Origin: Chloroflexota bacterium
Lineage (GTDB): Bacteria; Chloroflexota; Ktedonobacteria; Ktedonobacterales; Ktedonobacteraceae
Assembly: GCA_902810755.1 (NCBI GenBank)
Contig: CADDYT010000003.1
Span: forward strand, 62,001-126,000
Length of the DNA stretch: 64,000 nucleotides
Reading direction: 5' to 3'
The notes below the pieces were generated by a model that searched no databases, was not told the DNA's origin, and saw only the letters and a list, made by a program, of their open reading frames with translations. Both the position numbers and the translations under genes were made by a program. Positions within the stretch are counted from its first letter, which is position 1. Every line of letters begins with the position of its first letter. Below are positions 41,277 to 50,071 of this stretch, one piece after another.

Positions 41277-41801
41277 ATGGTTCAGTTCTGGCGAGCGAAA
41301 ACCAGGGATGAGGCAGACACGCTCAAAACCGCTCCTGAAGTAGGAGCAACGGGCGATATCGCCGTCATCGTCGATGGGAAGAAGCTCGATAACGAATTAG
41401 TCCGTCTCGCCTGTTTCATGGCGAGAAAAGCGAAACGCAAAGTTCATATCGTTCACATAATCGAAGTTCCACGCACGTTACCCCTCCACGCGAACATCCG
41501 CACCAAAGAGACCGAAGCAGCCGACAAACTCCTGCAAGCCGCCATGTCCATCGCGAGCGAAACCGGCTGTGACGCCGTCGCAGAGGTGGTAGAGGCACGT
41601 GACGCCGGCGCGGCCATCGTCGACGAGGCCCGCGACCACGATTGCGCGCTCATCATGCTTGGCATGGTTCGCGACACGGAACATAAGAAGGTAAGCAACG
41701 ATTTTGGCAAAACCATCCTGTACGTCCTCAACAATGCGCCTTGCCGCGTCTGGATCGTCCAGGATCGTCAGAAAAGCAGCCAGAAGCAGCTATCTGTATA
41801 G
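41277..41801 (+). CDS. universal stress protein (UspA family)
   Basis: A 174-residue protein with a single Usp domain preceded by about 25 extra residues. Strand 1 is DIAVIVDGKKLDNELVRLAC. KRKVHIVHIIEVPRTLPLHA and ALIMLGMVRDTEHKK follow, with a C-terminal DFGKTILYVLNNAPCRVWIV. The usual ATP-binding G-2x-G-9x-G(S/T) is not clear (the region reads GMVRDTEHKKVSNDFGKT), so it may be a non-ATP-binding type. AGGAGGAGA precedes the ATG. It is monocistronic, with its own promoter and a very long terminator hairpin. Confidence 0.85.
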   Translation: MVQFWRAKTRDEADTLKTAPEVGATGDIAVIVDGKKLDNELVRLACFMARKAKRKVHIVHIIEVPRTLPLHANIRTKETEAADKLLQAAMSIASETGCDAVAEVVEARDAGAAIVDEARDHDCALIMLGMVRDTEHKKVSNDFGKTILYVLNNAPCRVWIVQDRQKSSQKQLSV

Positions 41802-41862
41802 ATGTGTGAGCCACGCCCCGGCCAGCCCACTGGCCGGGGCGTGGCTCACACATCTCTTCTTT
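41802..41862 (+). terminator. long intrinsic terminator hairpin
   Basis: Perfect 23-base arms starting ATGTGTGAGCCACGCCCCGG with a 6-base loop, followed by a T-rich tail (CTCTTCTTTT). The stem starts next to the stop codon of the universal stress protein gene. Confidence 0.85.
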
Positions 41863-41890
41863 TCACTTTTCGCCTCTCATCACTTTCCTA

Positions 41891-41899
41891 TGGTATAAT
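41891..41899 (+). promoter_or_regulatory. extended -10 promoter of the GAF gene
   Basis: TGGTATAAT, an extended -10 element with no clear -35, about 70 bases before the GAF gene start. Confidence 0.5.
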
Positions 41900-41973
41900 A
41901 GAAGTACATAGATTGGCTTTCCCCTGTGTACGTTCTGTTTACTGCGAGGTATGATTGAGAGGTGTAAAGAGAC

Positions 41974-42597
41974 ATGACCGATTCCAGTTCCAATGGCGGC
42001 CCCGGAGGGGCGGCAGCGCAAAACCATCAGCGGACTCATAAAGATTACTATACCGCTCTCTACCAGGCCGCGCTGGCTTTTTCCTACAGCCTTGACTTGA
42101 ATGAGGTATTGCAGAGCGTCGTCAAGAGCATCACCGAGGCCATGCAGGTCAAGGGCTGTGGGCTGCGCCTGCTGAACCCCCGGACGGGGCAACTTCAGAT
42201 TGTCGCGGTCTATGGATTGAGTAGTGACTATATCGCCAAAGGCCCTGTCGAACTGGCGCATAGCCCGATCGATAGCGAGGCCATGTGCGGGACGCCGGTG
42301 GTCATTGAAGATATCGAGACCGATACGCGCTTCCAGTATAAAGAGGCGGCGAAACGCGAGGGCATCGTCTCTGTGCTGTGCGTCCCGTTAGAGGTGCGCG
42401 GCGAGGCCATCGGCGTGCTGCGCGTCTACACAAGTGAGCCGCGCACCTTCCACGAAGACGATATCCAGTTCCTCTCCGTTCTGGCCAGCCTGGCCGCGCT
42501 CGCCATCACCAACGCTAACCTCTACGAGAACCTGAAATACGCCTATGATGGCGTTATGGATGTCCTGTGGGGTACCAGCAGCGTCGAGATCGCCTGA
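41974..42597 (+). CDS. GAF domain protein
   Basis: A 207-residue protein. An N-terminal tail of about 25 residues is followed by one GAF domain: YTALYQAALAFSYSLDLNEV, GCGLRLLNPRTGQLQIVAVY, SVLCVPLEVRGEAIGVLRVY and EDDIQFLSVLASLAALAITN. GAF domains bind small molecules, cyclic nucleotides or haem. There is no attached output domain, and the C-terminus stops 20 residues after the domain, so it probably acts through a partner. AGAGGTG lies upstream of the ATG. No kinase or cyclase gene adjoins it. Confidence 0.85.
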   Translation: MTDSSSNGGPGGAAAQNHQRTHKDYYTALYQAALAFSYSLDLNEVLQSVVKSITEAMQVKGCGLRLLNPRTGQLQIVAVYGLSSDYIAKGPVELAHSPIDSEAMCGTPVVIEDIETDTRFQYKEAAKREGIVSVLCVPLEVRGEAIGVLRVYTSEPRTFHEDDIQFLSVLASLAALAITNANLYENLKYAYDGVMDVLWGTSSVEIA

Positions 42598-42622
42598 CCC
42601 GACTACCACTACGGAACCGGCG

Positions 42623-43813
42623 CTAATGGATCAGCGTATTGGTCAGATATGGCGAGGTGAAGGTGGTGTACTCGCCGCTGCGCTTGCCCGGCACGGGGAA
42701 GAGGCGCGCCGAGAGCGGCTTGTTCAGCCGCAGCGCCATCGTCGCCACGTCCAGCAACATATGCGCGATCTCTTCTGCTGGCATATCGCCGGGCAGGGGG
42801 ATTGTATCCAGCCCGGTGCCGCAGACCGAGGAATAAAGGAGCAACTGCTGTGCATTGACCAGCCCGTTGGCCCAGCGTTGGCCCAGCAGCGCATCTTCCA
42901 GCACGGGCAGCATCAGGCCGCAATAGCCACAGGTGGGCAGTCCCGTCTCCTTCAGGGCGTAGGTCAGCGTGGCGCTCACGGCGACCGAACCGGGCGTGCC
43001 GAACTGTCTATCCCCCAGAGCTTCCAGCCCCGTCACGATGCTATCATCGCCCATCGGCGCGGGCGAAAGATCGATGCCGCCGAAACTTATCCCCTGCTCA
43101 GCCGCTAATTGCTCTGCCAGCGCCACCACCGGGGTAGCCTGTTCGAGCAGCGCCCCGCGCACCCACTCGCTGGCCGCCATAAGGTGTCTCTCCTGCCCGT
43201 CACCATTCCATGCCTGCGCCGCCCTGGCGATGATGCCAGCGCCTTGCAGGCCGAGCGAGAGGCTATCCGTATCCGTATCAGGGTCGGCATGGTAGGCAGC
43301 AGGAAAGAACGCGCCGCCGGGCGGCACGCAGGCCAGCATGGCGAAGCGAAAATTGCCGAAACCCTCCTCCGTCTCCTGCGCCAGCCGCCGGATGACTCGC
43401 GCCGTCGGCAGCGCCGCCTCCTGGCGCAGCCCCATTGCTGGCAGCGCAAGCTGGACCGTCGCGTTCAGCGCGCTCGTCTCGGCCAGCAGATCAGCAATGA
43501 CCTCAATGCGCTCCAGAGGGAAATCGGGCCGCGCCGCCATTGCGGGTCCCAGCGAGCAGAAAGCAATTCCCACGTCATCCAGCATCTGCTGCAACTCTCG
43601 CACATAGGTCAGCAAGGCGGCAGGCGACCGGTCTGGCAGAGCGTCAAAAAGCGGGCGGGTCGAGATGCGCAGCGTCTGCACTTCGTAGCCCACCTCCGCA
43701 TAGCGTTGCCCGGCGCGCCGCAAGATCGCTGCTGCCCGCTCGATGTCCTCCCTGCGCAACGGGTGCGCCTGCGCCATCCCCAGCGTCACAGTACGAATCG
43801 GTGTCGATGACAT
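42623..43813 (-). CDS. UPF0210 / DUF711 family protein
   Basis: A 396-residue soluble protein of the DUF711 family, a fold related to glycyl-radical enzymes in structure databases but of unknown activity. Seen are PIRTVTLGMAQAHPLRREDI at the start, VGYEVQTLRISTRPLFDALP, ANRCH-less GGAFFPAAYH, GISFGGIDLSPAPMGDDSIV, and CGYCGLMLPVLEDALLGQRW. The ATG at 43813 has AAGGGGAA upstream and fits the family start; an in-frame ATG at 43888 would add residues of no family match. It is convergent with the GAF gene, from which it is separated by 25 bases. Confidence 0.8.
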   Translation of the reverse strand: MSSTPIRTVTLGMAQAHPLRREDIERAAAILRRAGQRYAEVGYEVQTLRISTRPLFDALPDRSPAALLTYVRELQQMLDDVGIAFCSLGPAMAARPDFPLERIEVIADLLAETSALNATVQLALPAMGLRQEAALPTARVIRRLAQETEEGFGNFRFAMLACVPPGGAFFPAAYHADPDTDTDSLSLGLQGAGIIARAAQAWNGDGQERHLMAASEWVRGALLEQATPVVALAEQLAAEQGISFGGIDLSPAPMGDDSIVTGLEALGDRQFGTPGSVAVSATLTYALKETGLPTCGYCGLMLPVLEDALLGQRWANGLVNAQQLLLYSSVCGTGLDTIPLPGDMPAEEIAHMLLDVATMALRLNKPLSARLFPVPGKRSGEYTTFTSPYLTNTLIH

Positions 43814-44059
43814 ACTATTTTCCCCTTGTATAAGTTGCACAAAAATAGAACGAAAGAAATCGGCAGAGGAAGAGATTTCTTGCGTCATAGATACCCTGTC
43901 TTCATCTGATCTGACAATAAATACTAATAAGCCTACAATACATCACGGCTCATTTATAAGGGCCGTTTCAAGCGGCAAAGAGAACCCGCGCCTTCTATTA
44001 TACACATCCTTCATACCCTTTCCAACAAAGTGCAGGACTGCTGTTTTTCCTATCTCCCC

Positions 44060-44088
44060 TTGACGAACAAAATTTCGTCCTGTACACT
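44060..44088 (+). promoter_or_regulatory. sigma-70-type promoter of the nuclease-helicase gene
   Basis: TTGACG, a 17-base spacer and TACACT, about 68 bases before the start codon. The rest of the 43814-44155 gap shows nothing coding. Confidence 0.6.
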
Positions 44089-44155
44089 TCCAGCAAGGGA
44101 GAAAAGCTGGCACGTTCTTTTTCGTGTCACAAACAACACAACAGGGGGTCGCTGG

Positions 44156-47100
44156 ATGGCAGAACCCGATCAGAGAGGGCGGGCGCAAATGGATGCGACA
44201 CCGCAGGAATGTTTTCTCTGCGCCCTTGACCCGCACCCTTGCACGCAAAAACGCATCGAGGGGACTATCCGGGCCGTAGCGGAACGCAAGGTGGATGGCG
44301 AATGGATACCGTTCATCACGCTCAACACCGGAACCGCGCTTATTTCTTTACAGTTGACACACTACTATCTGAGCCTGGTGCGCGAATTGAAACGGCTGGC
44401 GCAGCAGGCGCCGGAGAAGCCGCTGCGCGGCTACCGCCTCATGTTGCGCGTCTATCACCTGCCGCCTATGACGCATAGCAGCACGTTCAAGGACTGGCCC
44501 GTACATCACTATCAGGCCAATCAATACACGCTGGCCGTGCTGGAACCAGACATCCTGCTCAACATCACCGATCTCAGCCAGTCCGAATATTGTTCGCGGC
44601 AGTATCTGCTGAAGCAACTGGTGCCGTCCGCGCCCTCGGCTGCGGCCATGAGCGGAAACCTGGTCCATCACAGCTTCAAGGAACTGCTCAAAGAACACGA
44701 TCGCGGCGCGCTCATGCACGGCCACGCCGGTGAAGAGGAGACGCCGCTGGCCACGCTGCAACGCCACTTCGAGCAAGAGCTGGAACGCAGCAGCATTGAT
44801 CTCGCGCTGGCCGGCCTCTCCGCAACGGCCATGCGCGAGCGCGTCGAGCCGCACCTGAGCAGCCTGGCCAACTGGTTCGCTCAGGAACGTTCCACGCTGT
44901 GGGATATGCCCGCCAGCTACCTGGAGACGCCGGGCGGCGATGTGAGCGAGCAGCAGAGCGAGAATATGGTGCGCGCCGAAACGTTCCTGCTCGCCCCGGA
45001 GATTGGCTTGCGCGGTCGCCTTGACCTGCTCTGGCAGCAATCGAGCCGCCAGCGCCTGCTGGAACTCAAAACGGGGGCGTTCAGCGGCGACGCGGCTAAA
45101 CAGGAGCATCGCTGGCAGGTATTCGGCTACCACGCGCTGTTGACGGTGCGCCGAGACCCGCGCATGAAACGCGCCCTAGCCACCCTGCTCTATAGCTCCA
45201 CGCCCGGTGCGGCAACAGCCTTTCCTGTGCATTTCTCCATCCTCAACATGCAGCGCGTCAATGAGGTGCGCAACCTGCTCGTCCTGGGCCACCTCACCGG
45301 CATCGCGCCCGCGCCGCCCGGCCCTTCGCGCTGCACGCGCTGCTCCCTGCTGGCCCACTGCGAGCAGATCTCCTCGCTGCTCGGCTGGCAGCCCCCACAG
45401 CCCGATAGCGCCGCCAACGGCGATGGAGCCATCATAAACGACGCCGCCCGCGCGCCCCGGCCCGCAGTGACGGCGGAAGACCGGGCCTTCTTCGCAAAAT
45501 TCTACCGCCTGCTGCGCATCGAAGGGCTGGAAGGCGAAAAGCACCAGGCGCTGCTCTGGCAGGAGACGCTGGCCGAACGCGTCGCGCGCGGCGCGGCCAT
45601 CCAGCAGCTCGTGCCGCTCGGCGCGCCGCAGCCAACCGGACAGGGCGAATGGTGGCAGACATTTCGCTGTGAAAACACCTCTGAACTGCGCGCCGGAGAT
45701 GAAATCCTGCTCAGCGACGGCGATCCGGTGACGGGCGAGGTGGTGACCGGCACCGTCGTGGCCATTAGCGCCGAACAGGTGACGGTCTGGACGCCCGAAC
45801 TGATCTCCCACCCCGGACGCATCGACAGCTACGACACCGACCGCGTGCATATACGCACGCTCAAGAATCTCCCGCGCTGGCTGCTGGTCGATGCTCGCCT
45901 GCGCGCCCTCGTCGCGGGCCAGCTTCGCCCAACCTTCCAACAGTTCACGGTGCCGACGCGCCCGGATTTCAACGTCGAGCAAAACCAGGCGGTCGAGCGC
46001 GCCATGCAGATGCGTGATTACCTGCTGGTGCATGGGCCGCCGGGTACCGGCAAAACCGCCGTCATCGCCGAGATCGTCAAACGCCTGCACGCGCAGGGGC
46101 AGCGTGTCCTGCTCGCCGCCTTCACCAACCAGGCCGTGGACAATATGCTCAAACGCTTAGAGAAAGAGGGCTTCCGCGACTACCTGCGCCTGGGACACGA
46201 ACGCAGCGTCGACCCCGCCATCCAGCAGCGACTGCTCAAAACGCTGGCATTGTCGCAGACAGGAACCGTGCATGGCTCGCACAACGCGAACGGTAGCACA
46301 GACCATCCAACCGGCAAAGACGAAGACACGGAGAGAGAGGAACAAGAGAACGCTGTACGCGCGCTGCTGCAAGAGATGAGCGTCGTGGCCTCGACAACCG
46401 CCACGTGGTCGTCAGATACCTACGATTTTCTCTTCCCTGCCGGGGCCGAGGGCGACCAGCCCTGGCAGTTCGATGTCGCCATCATCGATGAGGCAGGCCA
46501 GTTGACCATCCCCGCCATTCTGGGCGCGCTGCGCTTCGCGAAACGCTTCATTCTGGTGGGCGACGAGAAGCAGCTTCCACCCCTGGTATTGAGCGCAGAG
46601 GCAGCACAACAGGGCCTCTCGGAATCCCTCTTCGGCTACCTGAAACGCCTGGACGATGGCTATATGAAAGACCACGCGGGTGAGATCAGCGCCTGCGTGC
46701 CTTTGCGCGTGCAGTACCGCATGCATCAGGATATCTGCGAGTTTGCTTCCAGGATGTTTTATGAGGGAAAGCTGGTCGCGCATCCCTCGGTTGCGCGTCG
46801 CCAGTTAGAAGTGACGAGACGGGGCATGAAACTGGCGGGGGAAAGCAACGAGCTTGCGCGCGCGCTCACACCCCTGCTCCCAACCGTCTTTTTAGACGTG
46901 CGCGAGACAGGAGAGATTCAGGCAAAGACGAGCGACGCGGAAGCGCGGACGGTGCGTGATGTGGTAGCAGGGCTGCTGGCCCGGGGGATTGGGGAGAAGG
47001 ATATCGGCATTATCGCGCCCTATCGCGCCCAGGTTGCGAACCTGCGCCGCCACCTGTTCGATACCGATAGCGAGAACAGCAAGGGCGGCCAGGGGGGATT

Positions 47101-47407
47101 GCCGCTCGATTCTTCGCTGATTGTCGATACGGTTGATCGCTTCCAGGGAGGTGAGCGCAAGGTGATTATTATTTCCTTCGCCACCGGCAGCGCGCCCGGT
47201 CCTTCCAGCCTGTTGCGCGACTTCCTCACCAACCCCAACCGGCTCAATGTGGCCCTGACACGCGCGCAACGCAAGTTGATCCTGGTTGGCAATGCGCACG
47301 CGCTGAAGACGCTGCCGGTTTTCAAAGAACTTCTGCGCTATTGCAGGTCTAAAAACACATTGATTTCGCTGGCATCGTCGGCAGCTACTGTCCCTACGCC
47401 TCGCTGA
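44156..47407 (+). CDS. Dna2-like protein: Cas4-type Fe-S nuclease fused to an SF1 helicase
   Basis: A 1083-residue fusion. The N-terminal 450 residues are a PD-(D/E)XK nuclease of the Cas4/AddB/Dna2 kind. One Cys (YCSRQYLLKQLV, about 145) and a Cys trio (CTRCSLLAHC, about 393-402) would hold a 4Fe-4S cluster, and GLRGRLDLLW with LLELKTG (about 286-307) carries the catalytic Asp and Glu-x-Lys. The SF1 helicase follows: Walker A GPPGTGKTAVIAEI (about 627), DEAG box IIDEAGQLTIPAIL, VQYRMHQDICEFASRMFY, VDTVDRFQGGERKVIIISFA and NVALTRAQRKLILVGN. It should process DNA ends or flaps in repair or replication. The ATG at 44156 is preceded by a GGGGGT stretch. No CRISPR or phage-defence genes are nearby. 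Its end overlaps the convergent gmhB-like gene by 14 bases. Confidence 0.87.
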   Translation: MAEPDQRGRAQMDATPQECFLCALDPHPCTQKRIEGTIRAVAERKVDGEWIPFITLNTGTALISLQLTHYYLSLVRELKRLAQQAPEKPLRGYRLMLRVYHLPPMTHSSTFKDWPVHHYQANQYTLAVLEPDILLNITDLSQSEYCSRQYLLKQLVPSAPSAAAMSGNLVHHSFKELLKEHDRGALMHGHAGEEETPLATLQRHFEQELERSSIDLALAGLSATAMRERVEPHLSSLANWFAQERSTLWDMPASYLETPGGDVSEQQSENMVRAETFLLAPEIGLRGRLDLLWQQSSRQRLLELKTGAFSGDAAKQEHRWQVFGYHALLTVRRDPRMKRALATLLYSSTPGAATAFPVHFSILNMQRVNEVRNLLVLGHLTGIAPAPPGPSRCTRCSLLAHCEQISSLLGWQPPQPDSAANGDGAIINDAARAPRPAVTAEDRAFFAKFYRLLRIEGLEGEKHQALLWQETLAERVARGAAIQQLVPLGAPQPTGQGEWWQTFRCENTSELRAGDEILLSDGDPVTGEVVTGTVVAISAEQVTVWTPELISHPGRIDSYDTDRVHIRTLKNLPRWLLVDARLRALVAGQLRPTFQQFTVPTRPDFNVEQNQAVERAMQMRDYLLVHGPPGTGKTAVIAEIVKRLHAQGQRVLLAAFTNQAVDNMLKRLEKEGFRDYLRLGHERSVDPAIQQRLLKTLALSQTGTVHGSHNANGSTDHPTGKDEDTEREEQENAVRALLQEMSVVASTTATWSSDTYDFLFPAGAEGDQPWQFDVAIIDEAGQLTIPAILGALRFAKRFILVGDEKQLPPLVLSAEAAQQGLSESLFGYLKRLDDGYMKDHAGEISACVPLRVQYRMHQDICEFASRMFYEGKLVAHPSVARRQLEVTRRGMKLAGESNELARALTPLLPTVFLDVRETGEIQAKTSDAEARTVRDVVAGLLARGIGEKDIGIIAPYRAQVANLRRHLFDTDSENSKGGQGGLPLDSSLIVDTVDRFQGGERKVIIISFATGSAPGPSSLLRDFLTNPNRLNVALTRAQRKLILVGNAHALKTLPVFKELLRYCRSKNTLISLASSAATVPTPR

Positions 47408-48059
47408 GCAGCGCCGCCAGCTGGTGCATGGGCGATGTTGCATCGAGCTGTATCGATAGATTGAGAAACGAATAGCAGGCGTGTTCCAGAGCAGAAGGCG
47501 CGTGCGCGTGCAGGTGCTGGCCCTGCAAAATGCCTTCGGCGGCATCTTTCAGGTTCATGAAGATACGGAACGGCCCGTTTGCTTCGTGGTAATGATCGCG
47601 AAATTGTTGCAGGCCCAGACCGGTCAGCACCAGAATAGTGTGGACACCGGCAGCCAGGCCCGCGCGCACGTCGGTCATACTATCGCCGATGAAGATGGCA
47701 TCTTTCAAGTCAATACCCAGTTCGTCGCGGGCGCGCAGCAGTTGTCCGGGGCGCGGCTTGCGACAGGGACATCCGGCATCCTTCGCGTGCGGGCAGTAAT
47801 ACACCTTCTCGATCACGCCGCCCACCTCCGCGATAGCGGCGACCATACGGCTATGAATCTCTTCCACCGTCTCCGGTGCGATAATGCCGCGCGCCACCCC
47901 TGCCTGATTGCTACAAACCACAATGCGATGCCCGGCCCGCGTCAGACAGGCGATAGCCTCGCGCGCACCCGGCAGAAAGCGAAATTCATCCCAACTTTTA
48001 ACATAATCCGCCCGATTCTCGTTAATCACCCCATCCCGATCAAGAAAAATTGTCGACAC
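47394..48059 (-). CDS. HAD-family histidinol-phosphatase/GmhB-type phosphatase
   Basis: A 221-residue phosphatase. HAD motif I is FLDRDGVINENRADYVKSWD (Asp nucleophile at DRDG). YYCPHAKDAGCPCRKPRPGQ carries the zinc-binding Cys-His cluster typical of GmhB and HisB-N, and motif III/IV reads IFIGDSMTDVRAGLAAGV. GmhB removes the 7-phosphate of heptose-1,7-bisphosphate, but in organisms without LPS the same fold serves other sugar phosphates. No heptose genes are seen here, so the substrate is open. The C-terminal 40 residues (after LKDAAEGIL) are an extension. Translation begins at a GTG at 48059. Confidence 0.85.
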   Translation of the reverse strand: MSTIFLDRDGVINENRADYVKSWDEFRFLPGAREAIACLTRAGHRIVVCSNQAGVARGIIAPETVEEIHSRMVAAIAEVGGVIEKVYYCPHAKDAGCPCRKPRPGQLLRARDELGIDLKDAIFIGDSMTDVRAGLAAGVHTILVLTGLGLQQFRDHYHEANGPFRIFMNLKDAAEGILQGQHLHAHAPSALEHACYSFLNLSIQLDATSPMHQLAALLSEA

Positions 48060-48130
48060 TACGGCACCTCAACTCAAATCAAAGAGTCCTGGCCGGAAAA
48101 ACCTTTTTTGCCGCCAGGCCTGGAAAAACC

Positions 48131-48853
48131 CTATATGTCATTGATATCGACCAGCCCCTTTTTCATGGCGTAGATGACCACCTGGGAACGGTCGTAGATA
48201 TCCAGTTTACGATAGATGTTGCTGATGTGGTTGCGCACAGTCTTCTCGCTGATGGCAAGGGCGCGCGCGATCTCTTTGGCCACCAGCCCTCTGGCAACCA
48301 GCACCAGCGTCTCCATCTCACGGGAGGTCAGGCCGTCATAACTCTGCGCTTTTTCAGGATTCTGTCGGTCCAATAATTGCATCATCCGGGCAGCAATATC
48401 GGGTGCAGTAACCTGTTCTCCATTATAGACCGCGCGAATGGCAGAGACAAGACCAACAGTAGAAATGTCTTTCAGCACGTAGCCGTTGGCCCCTGCCGCC
48501 AGGCCTTCCAGTACGTAGCCATCGGCGGTGAAGGTGGTGAGCAGAATAACTCTGGTTTCCGGCAGTTCGGCTTTGATCTGGCGCAGGGCTTCAATGCCAT
48601 TCAGATGGGGCATCTTGACATCCATCAAGACGACATCCGGGCGCAACTGGCGCGCCAGTTCGACGGCTTCCAGCCCGTTGCCGGCGGAGCCGATGACCTC
48701 AATGAAGGGTTCGCCATTGAGCATGCCCACAATACTCTCGCGAAACAGGCGCTGGTCATCGGCCACCACAATACGGATGTGCGGCCTGCTCTGCTCCCCG
48801 ACAGCGCGACTGCCGGTGCGCGTATGCATCACTTCTTCCAGTTGAATTGACAT
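48131..48853 (-). CDS. NarL/LuxR-type response regulator
   Basis: A 240-residue regulator. The receiver domain begins IRIVVADDQRLFRESIVGML, with the phospho-acceptor Asp in VVLMDVKMPHLNGIEALRQI. The C-terminal LuxR helix-turn-helix reads LTSREMETLVLVARGLVAKE and ALAISEKTVRNHISNIYRKL. A 20-residue N-terminal tail precedes the receiver. The ATG at 48853 has GGGAGG 8 bases upstream. It lies 43 bases after the histidine kinase gene, with which it forms a two-component system. The target genes are unknown. Confidence 0.92.
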   Translation of the reverse strand: MSIQLEEVMHTRTGSRAVGEQSRPHIRIVVADDQRLFRESIVGMLNGEPFIEVIGSAGNGLEAVELARQLRPDVVLMDVKMPHLNGIEALRQIKAELPETRVILLTTFTADGYVLEGLAAGANGYVLKDISTVGLVSAIRAVYNGEQVTAPDIAARMMQLLDRQNPEKAQSYDGLTSREMETLVLVARGLVAKEIARALAISEKTVRNHISNIYRKLDIYDRSQVVIYAMKKGLVDINDI

Positions 48854-48896
48854 CGAGTTCACCTCCCGCAAAACGCTTTCCATCATTCAAAAGCCG

Positions 48897-49565
48897 TTAA
48901 GGCATCGGGATTGCTATATCCAGCCGCGTCCCTTTCCCCGGCTTGCTCTCAATCGATACCTGTCCACCAAGCAGCGCGGCCCGCTCGCTCAGCCCGATCA
49001 GCCCCTGCTGGTAGCCAGCCGGGGGCGAAGGCAACGGCGCGGCAGCGGACATGCCCACGCCATTATCGCCAATACTGATATGCAGATGTTCTTCAAGCTT
49101 AAACAGGAAAAGGGTGATTTTGCTCGCCTGCGCATGTTTGCGAATATTAGTGAGGGCCTCACGCACCATCGCATAGATATTGGTCGTATAATCATCCGGC
49201 AATGGCTGGGGCCAGTCGCTGCATTCATAGATGACCCTGTAGCCGCTGCGCTGAAACTCGGCCAGTAATGCGGTAATTGCCGCTTCCAGACCGGCCTCAA
49301 GCTCGCTTCCCCGGCGCAGGCCGCCCAACGTCTGGCGCATCAGCAGCAGGCTATCGCGGGCCAGTTCCTGCCAGACCTGTAATTTCTCGGCGACCTCGGC
49401 GCTCACCTCATTGCAGGCAGGCAGGCGGCGGGTACGAAAATACTCAAGGTCGACCACCAGCGCGGTTAGCGACTGCACCACACCATCATGCAACTCTCTG
49501 GCGAGCCGCCGCCGCTCGGCTTCCTGCGCCATAGCCATAGCCGACGAATCTACCATCGTTATCAT
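48897..49565 (-). CDS. sensor-less NarL-type histidine kinase (HisKA_3 plus HATPase)
   Basis: A 222-residue kinase. The HisKA_3 dimerisation domain starts almost at once (EAERRRLARELHDGVVQSLT, with the phosphorylated His in RELHDGV). The ATPase domain has VREALTNIRKHAQASKITLF (N box), ISIGDNGVGMSAAA (G1) and GLIGLSERAALLGGQVSIES (G2). There is no transmembrane or sensory domain, so it must take its signal from a partner protein. GGGGAGG precedes the ATG at 49565. It is followed by its response regulator gene. Confidence 0.9.
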   Translation of the reverse strand: MITMVDSSAMAMAQEAERRRLARELHDGVVQSLTALVVDLEYFRTRRLPACNEVSAEVAEKLQVWQELARDSLLLMRQTLGGLRRGSELEAGLEAAITALLAEFQRSGYRVIYECSDWPQPLPDDYTTNIYAMVREALTNIRKHAQASKITLFLFKLEEHLHISIGDNGVGMSAAAPLPSPPAGYQQGLIGLSERAALLGGQVSIESKPGKGTRLDIAIPMP

Positions 49566-50071
49566 GGAAGCTACCTCCCCTTGCAGTTATTCCTCTTGCT
49601 CCTGTATCCCCTCTCCAATCACCCTGCCAGCACGTTTCCTTTTCTGTCATGAGACATATATACCCTGTTCGAGTTAATCTTTCATGGAAGAAGCATGTTA
49701 TACGGGTTGAGATTTATCAATATAGGCGTTGAGATCTTAACCTTTCAGGTTATTTACCTCAGCTTTGTGCGGGAACATCCTGCCCCGTTGCAGAGTTCAT
49801 GCCCGGTTGCCGGCGCAGTTTGCCTGGTATACTCTGGGCGTCTGTCCCCTGTGTATCAGTCTTTTTCCCCGTTCCAGCTTTTTATCACAATGCCGCTCTC
49901 AATATCCTGCGGCTCGGATGGAGCCGTCAACCGGCGTGTGCCGGTTGAGAGGCCCTCCGCTGTAGCGGCAGGGAGTCGTTACCGGCTTGCACCTCCCGCT
50001 CTCCATGTCATATGCTGGTAGCACGGGCGCAGCCAGTTGCTATTTGTATAGGGAAGCAGGAGGGCAAGCGT
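49566..50071. other. intergenic region between the two-component pair and ribokinase
   Basis: 506 bases between two divergent genes. A short dyad (AACCTTTCAGGTT) is at about 49739-49751. I see no gene, no known RNA and no clear -35/-10 pair. Confidence 0.4.

Noticed and set aside
44156..47407. CRISPR-associated Cas4 or a phage-defence system.
   Set aside because: No cas genes, repeats or defence genes nearby; the fused helicase fits a Dna2-like repair enzyme.
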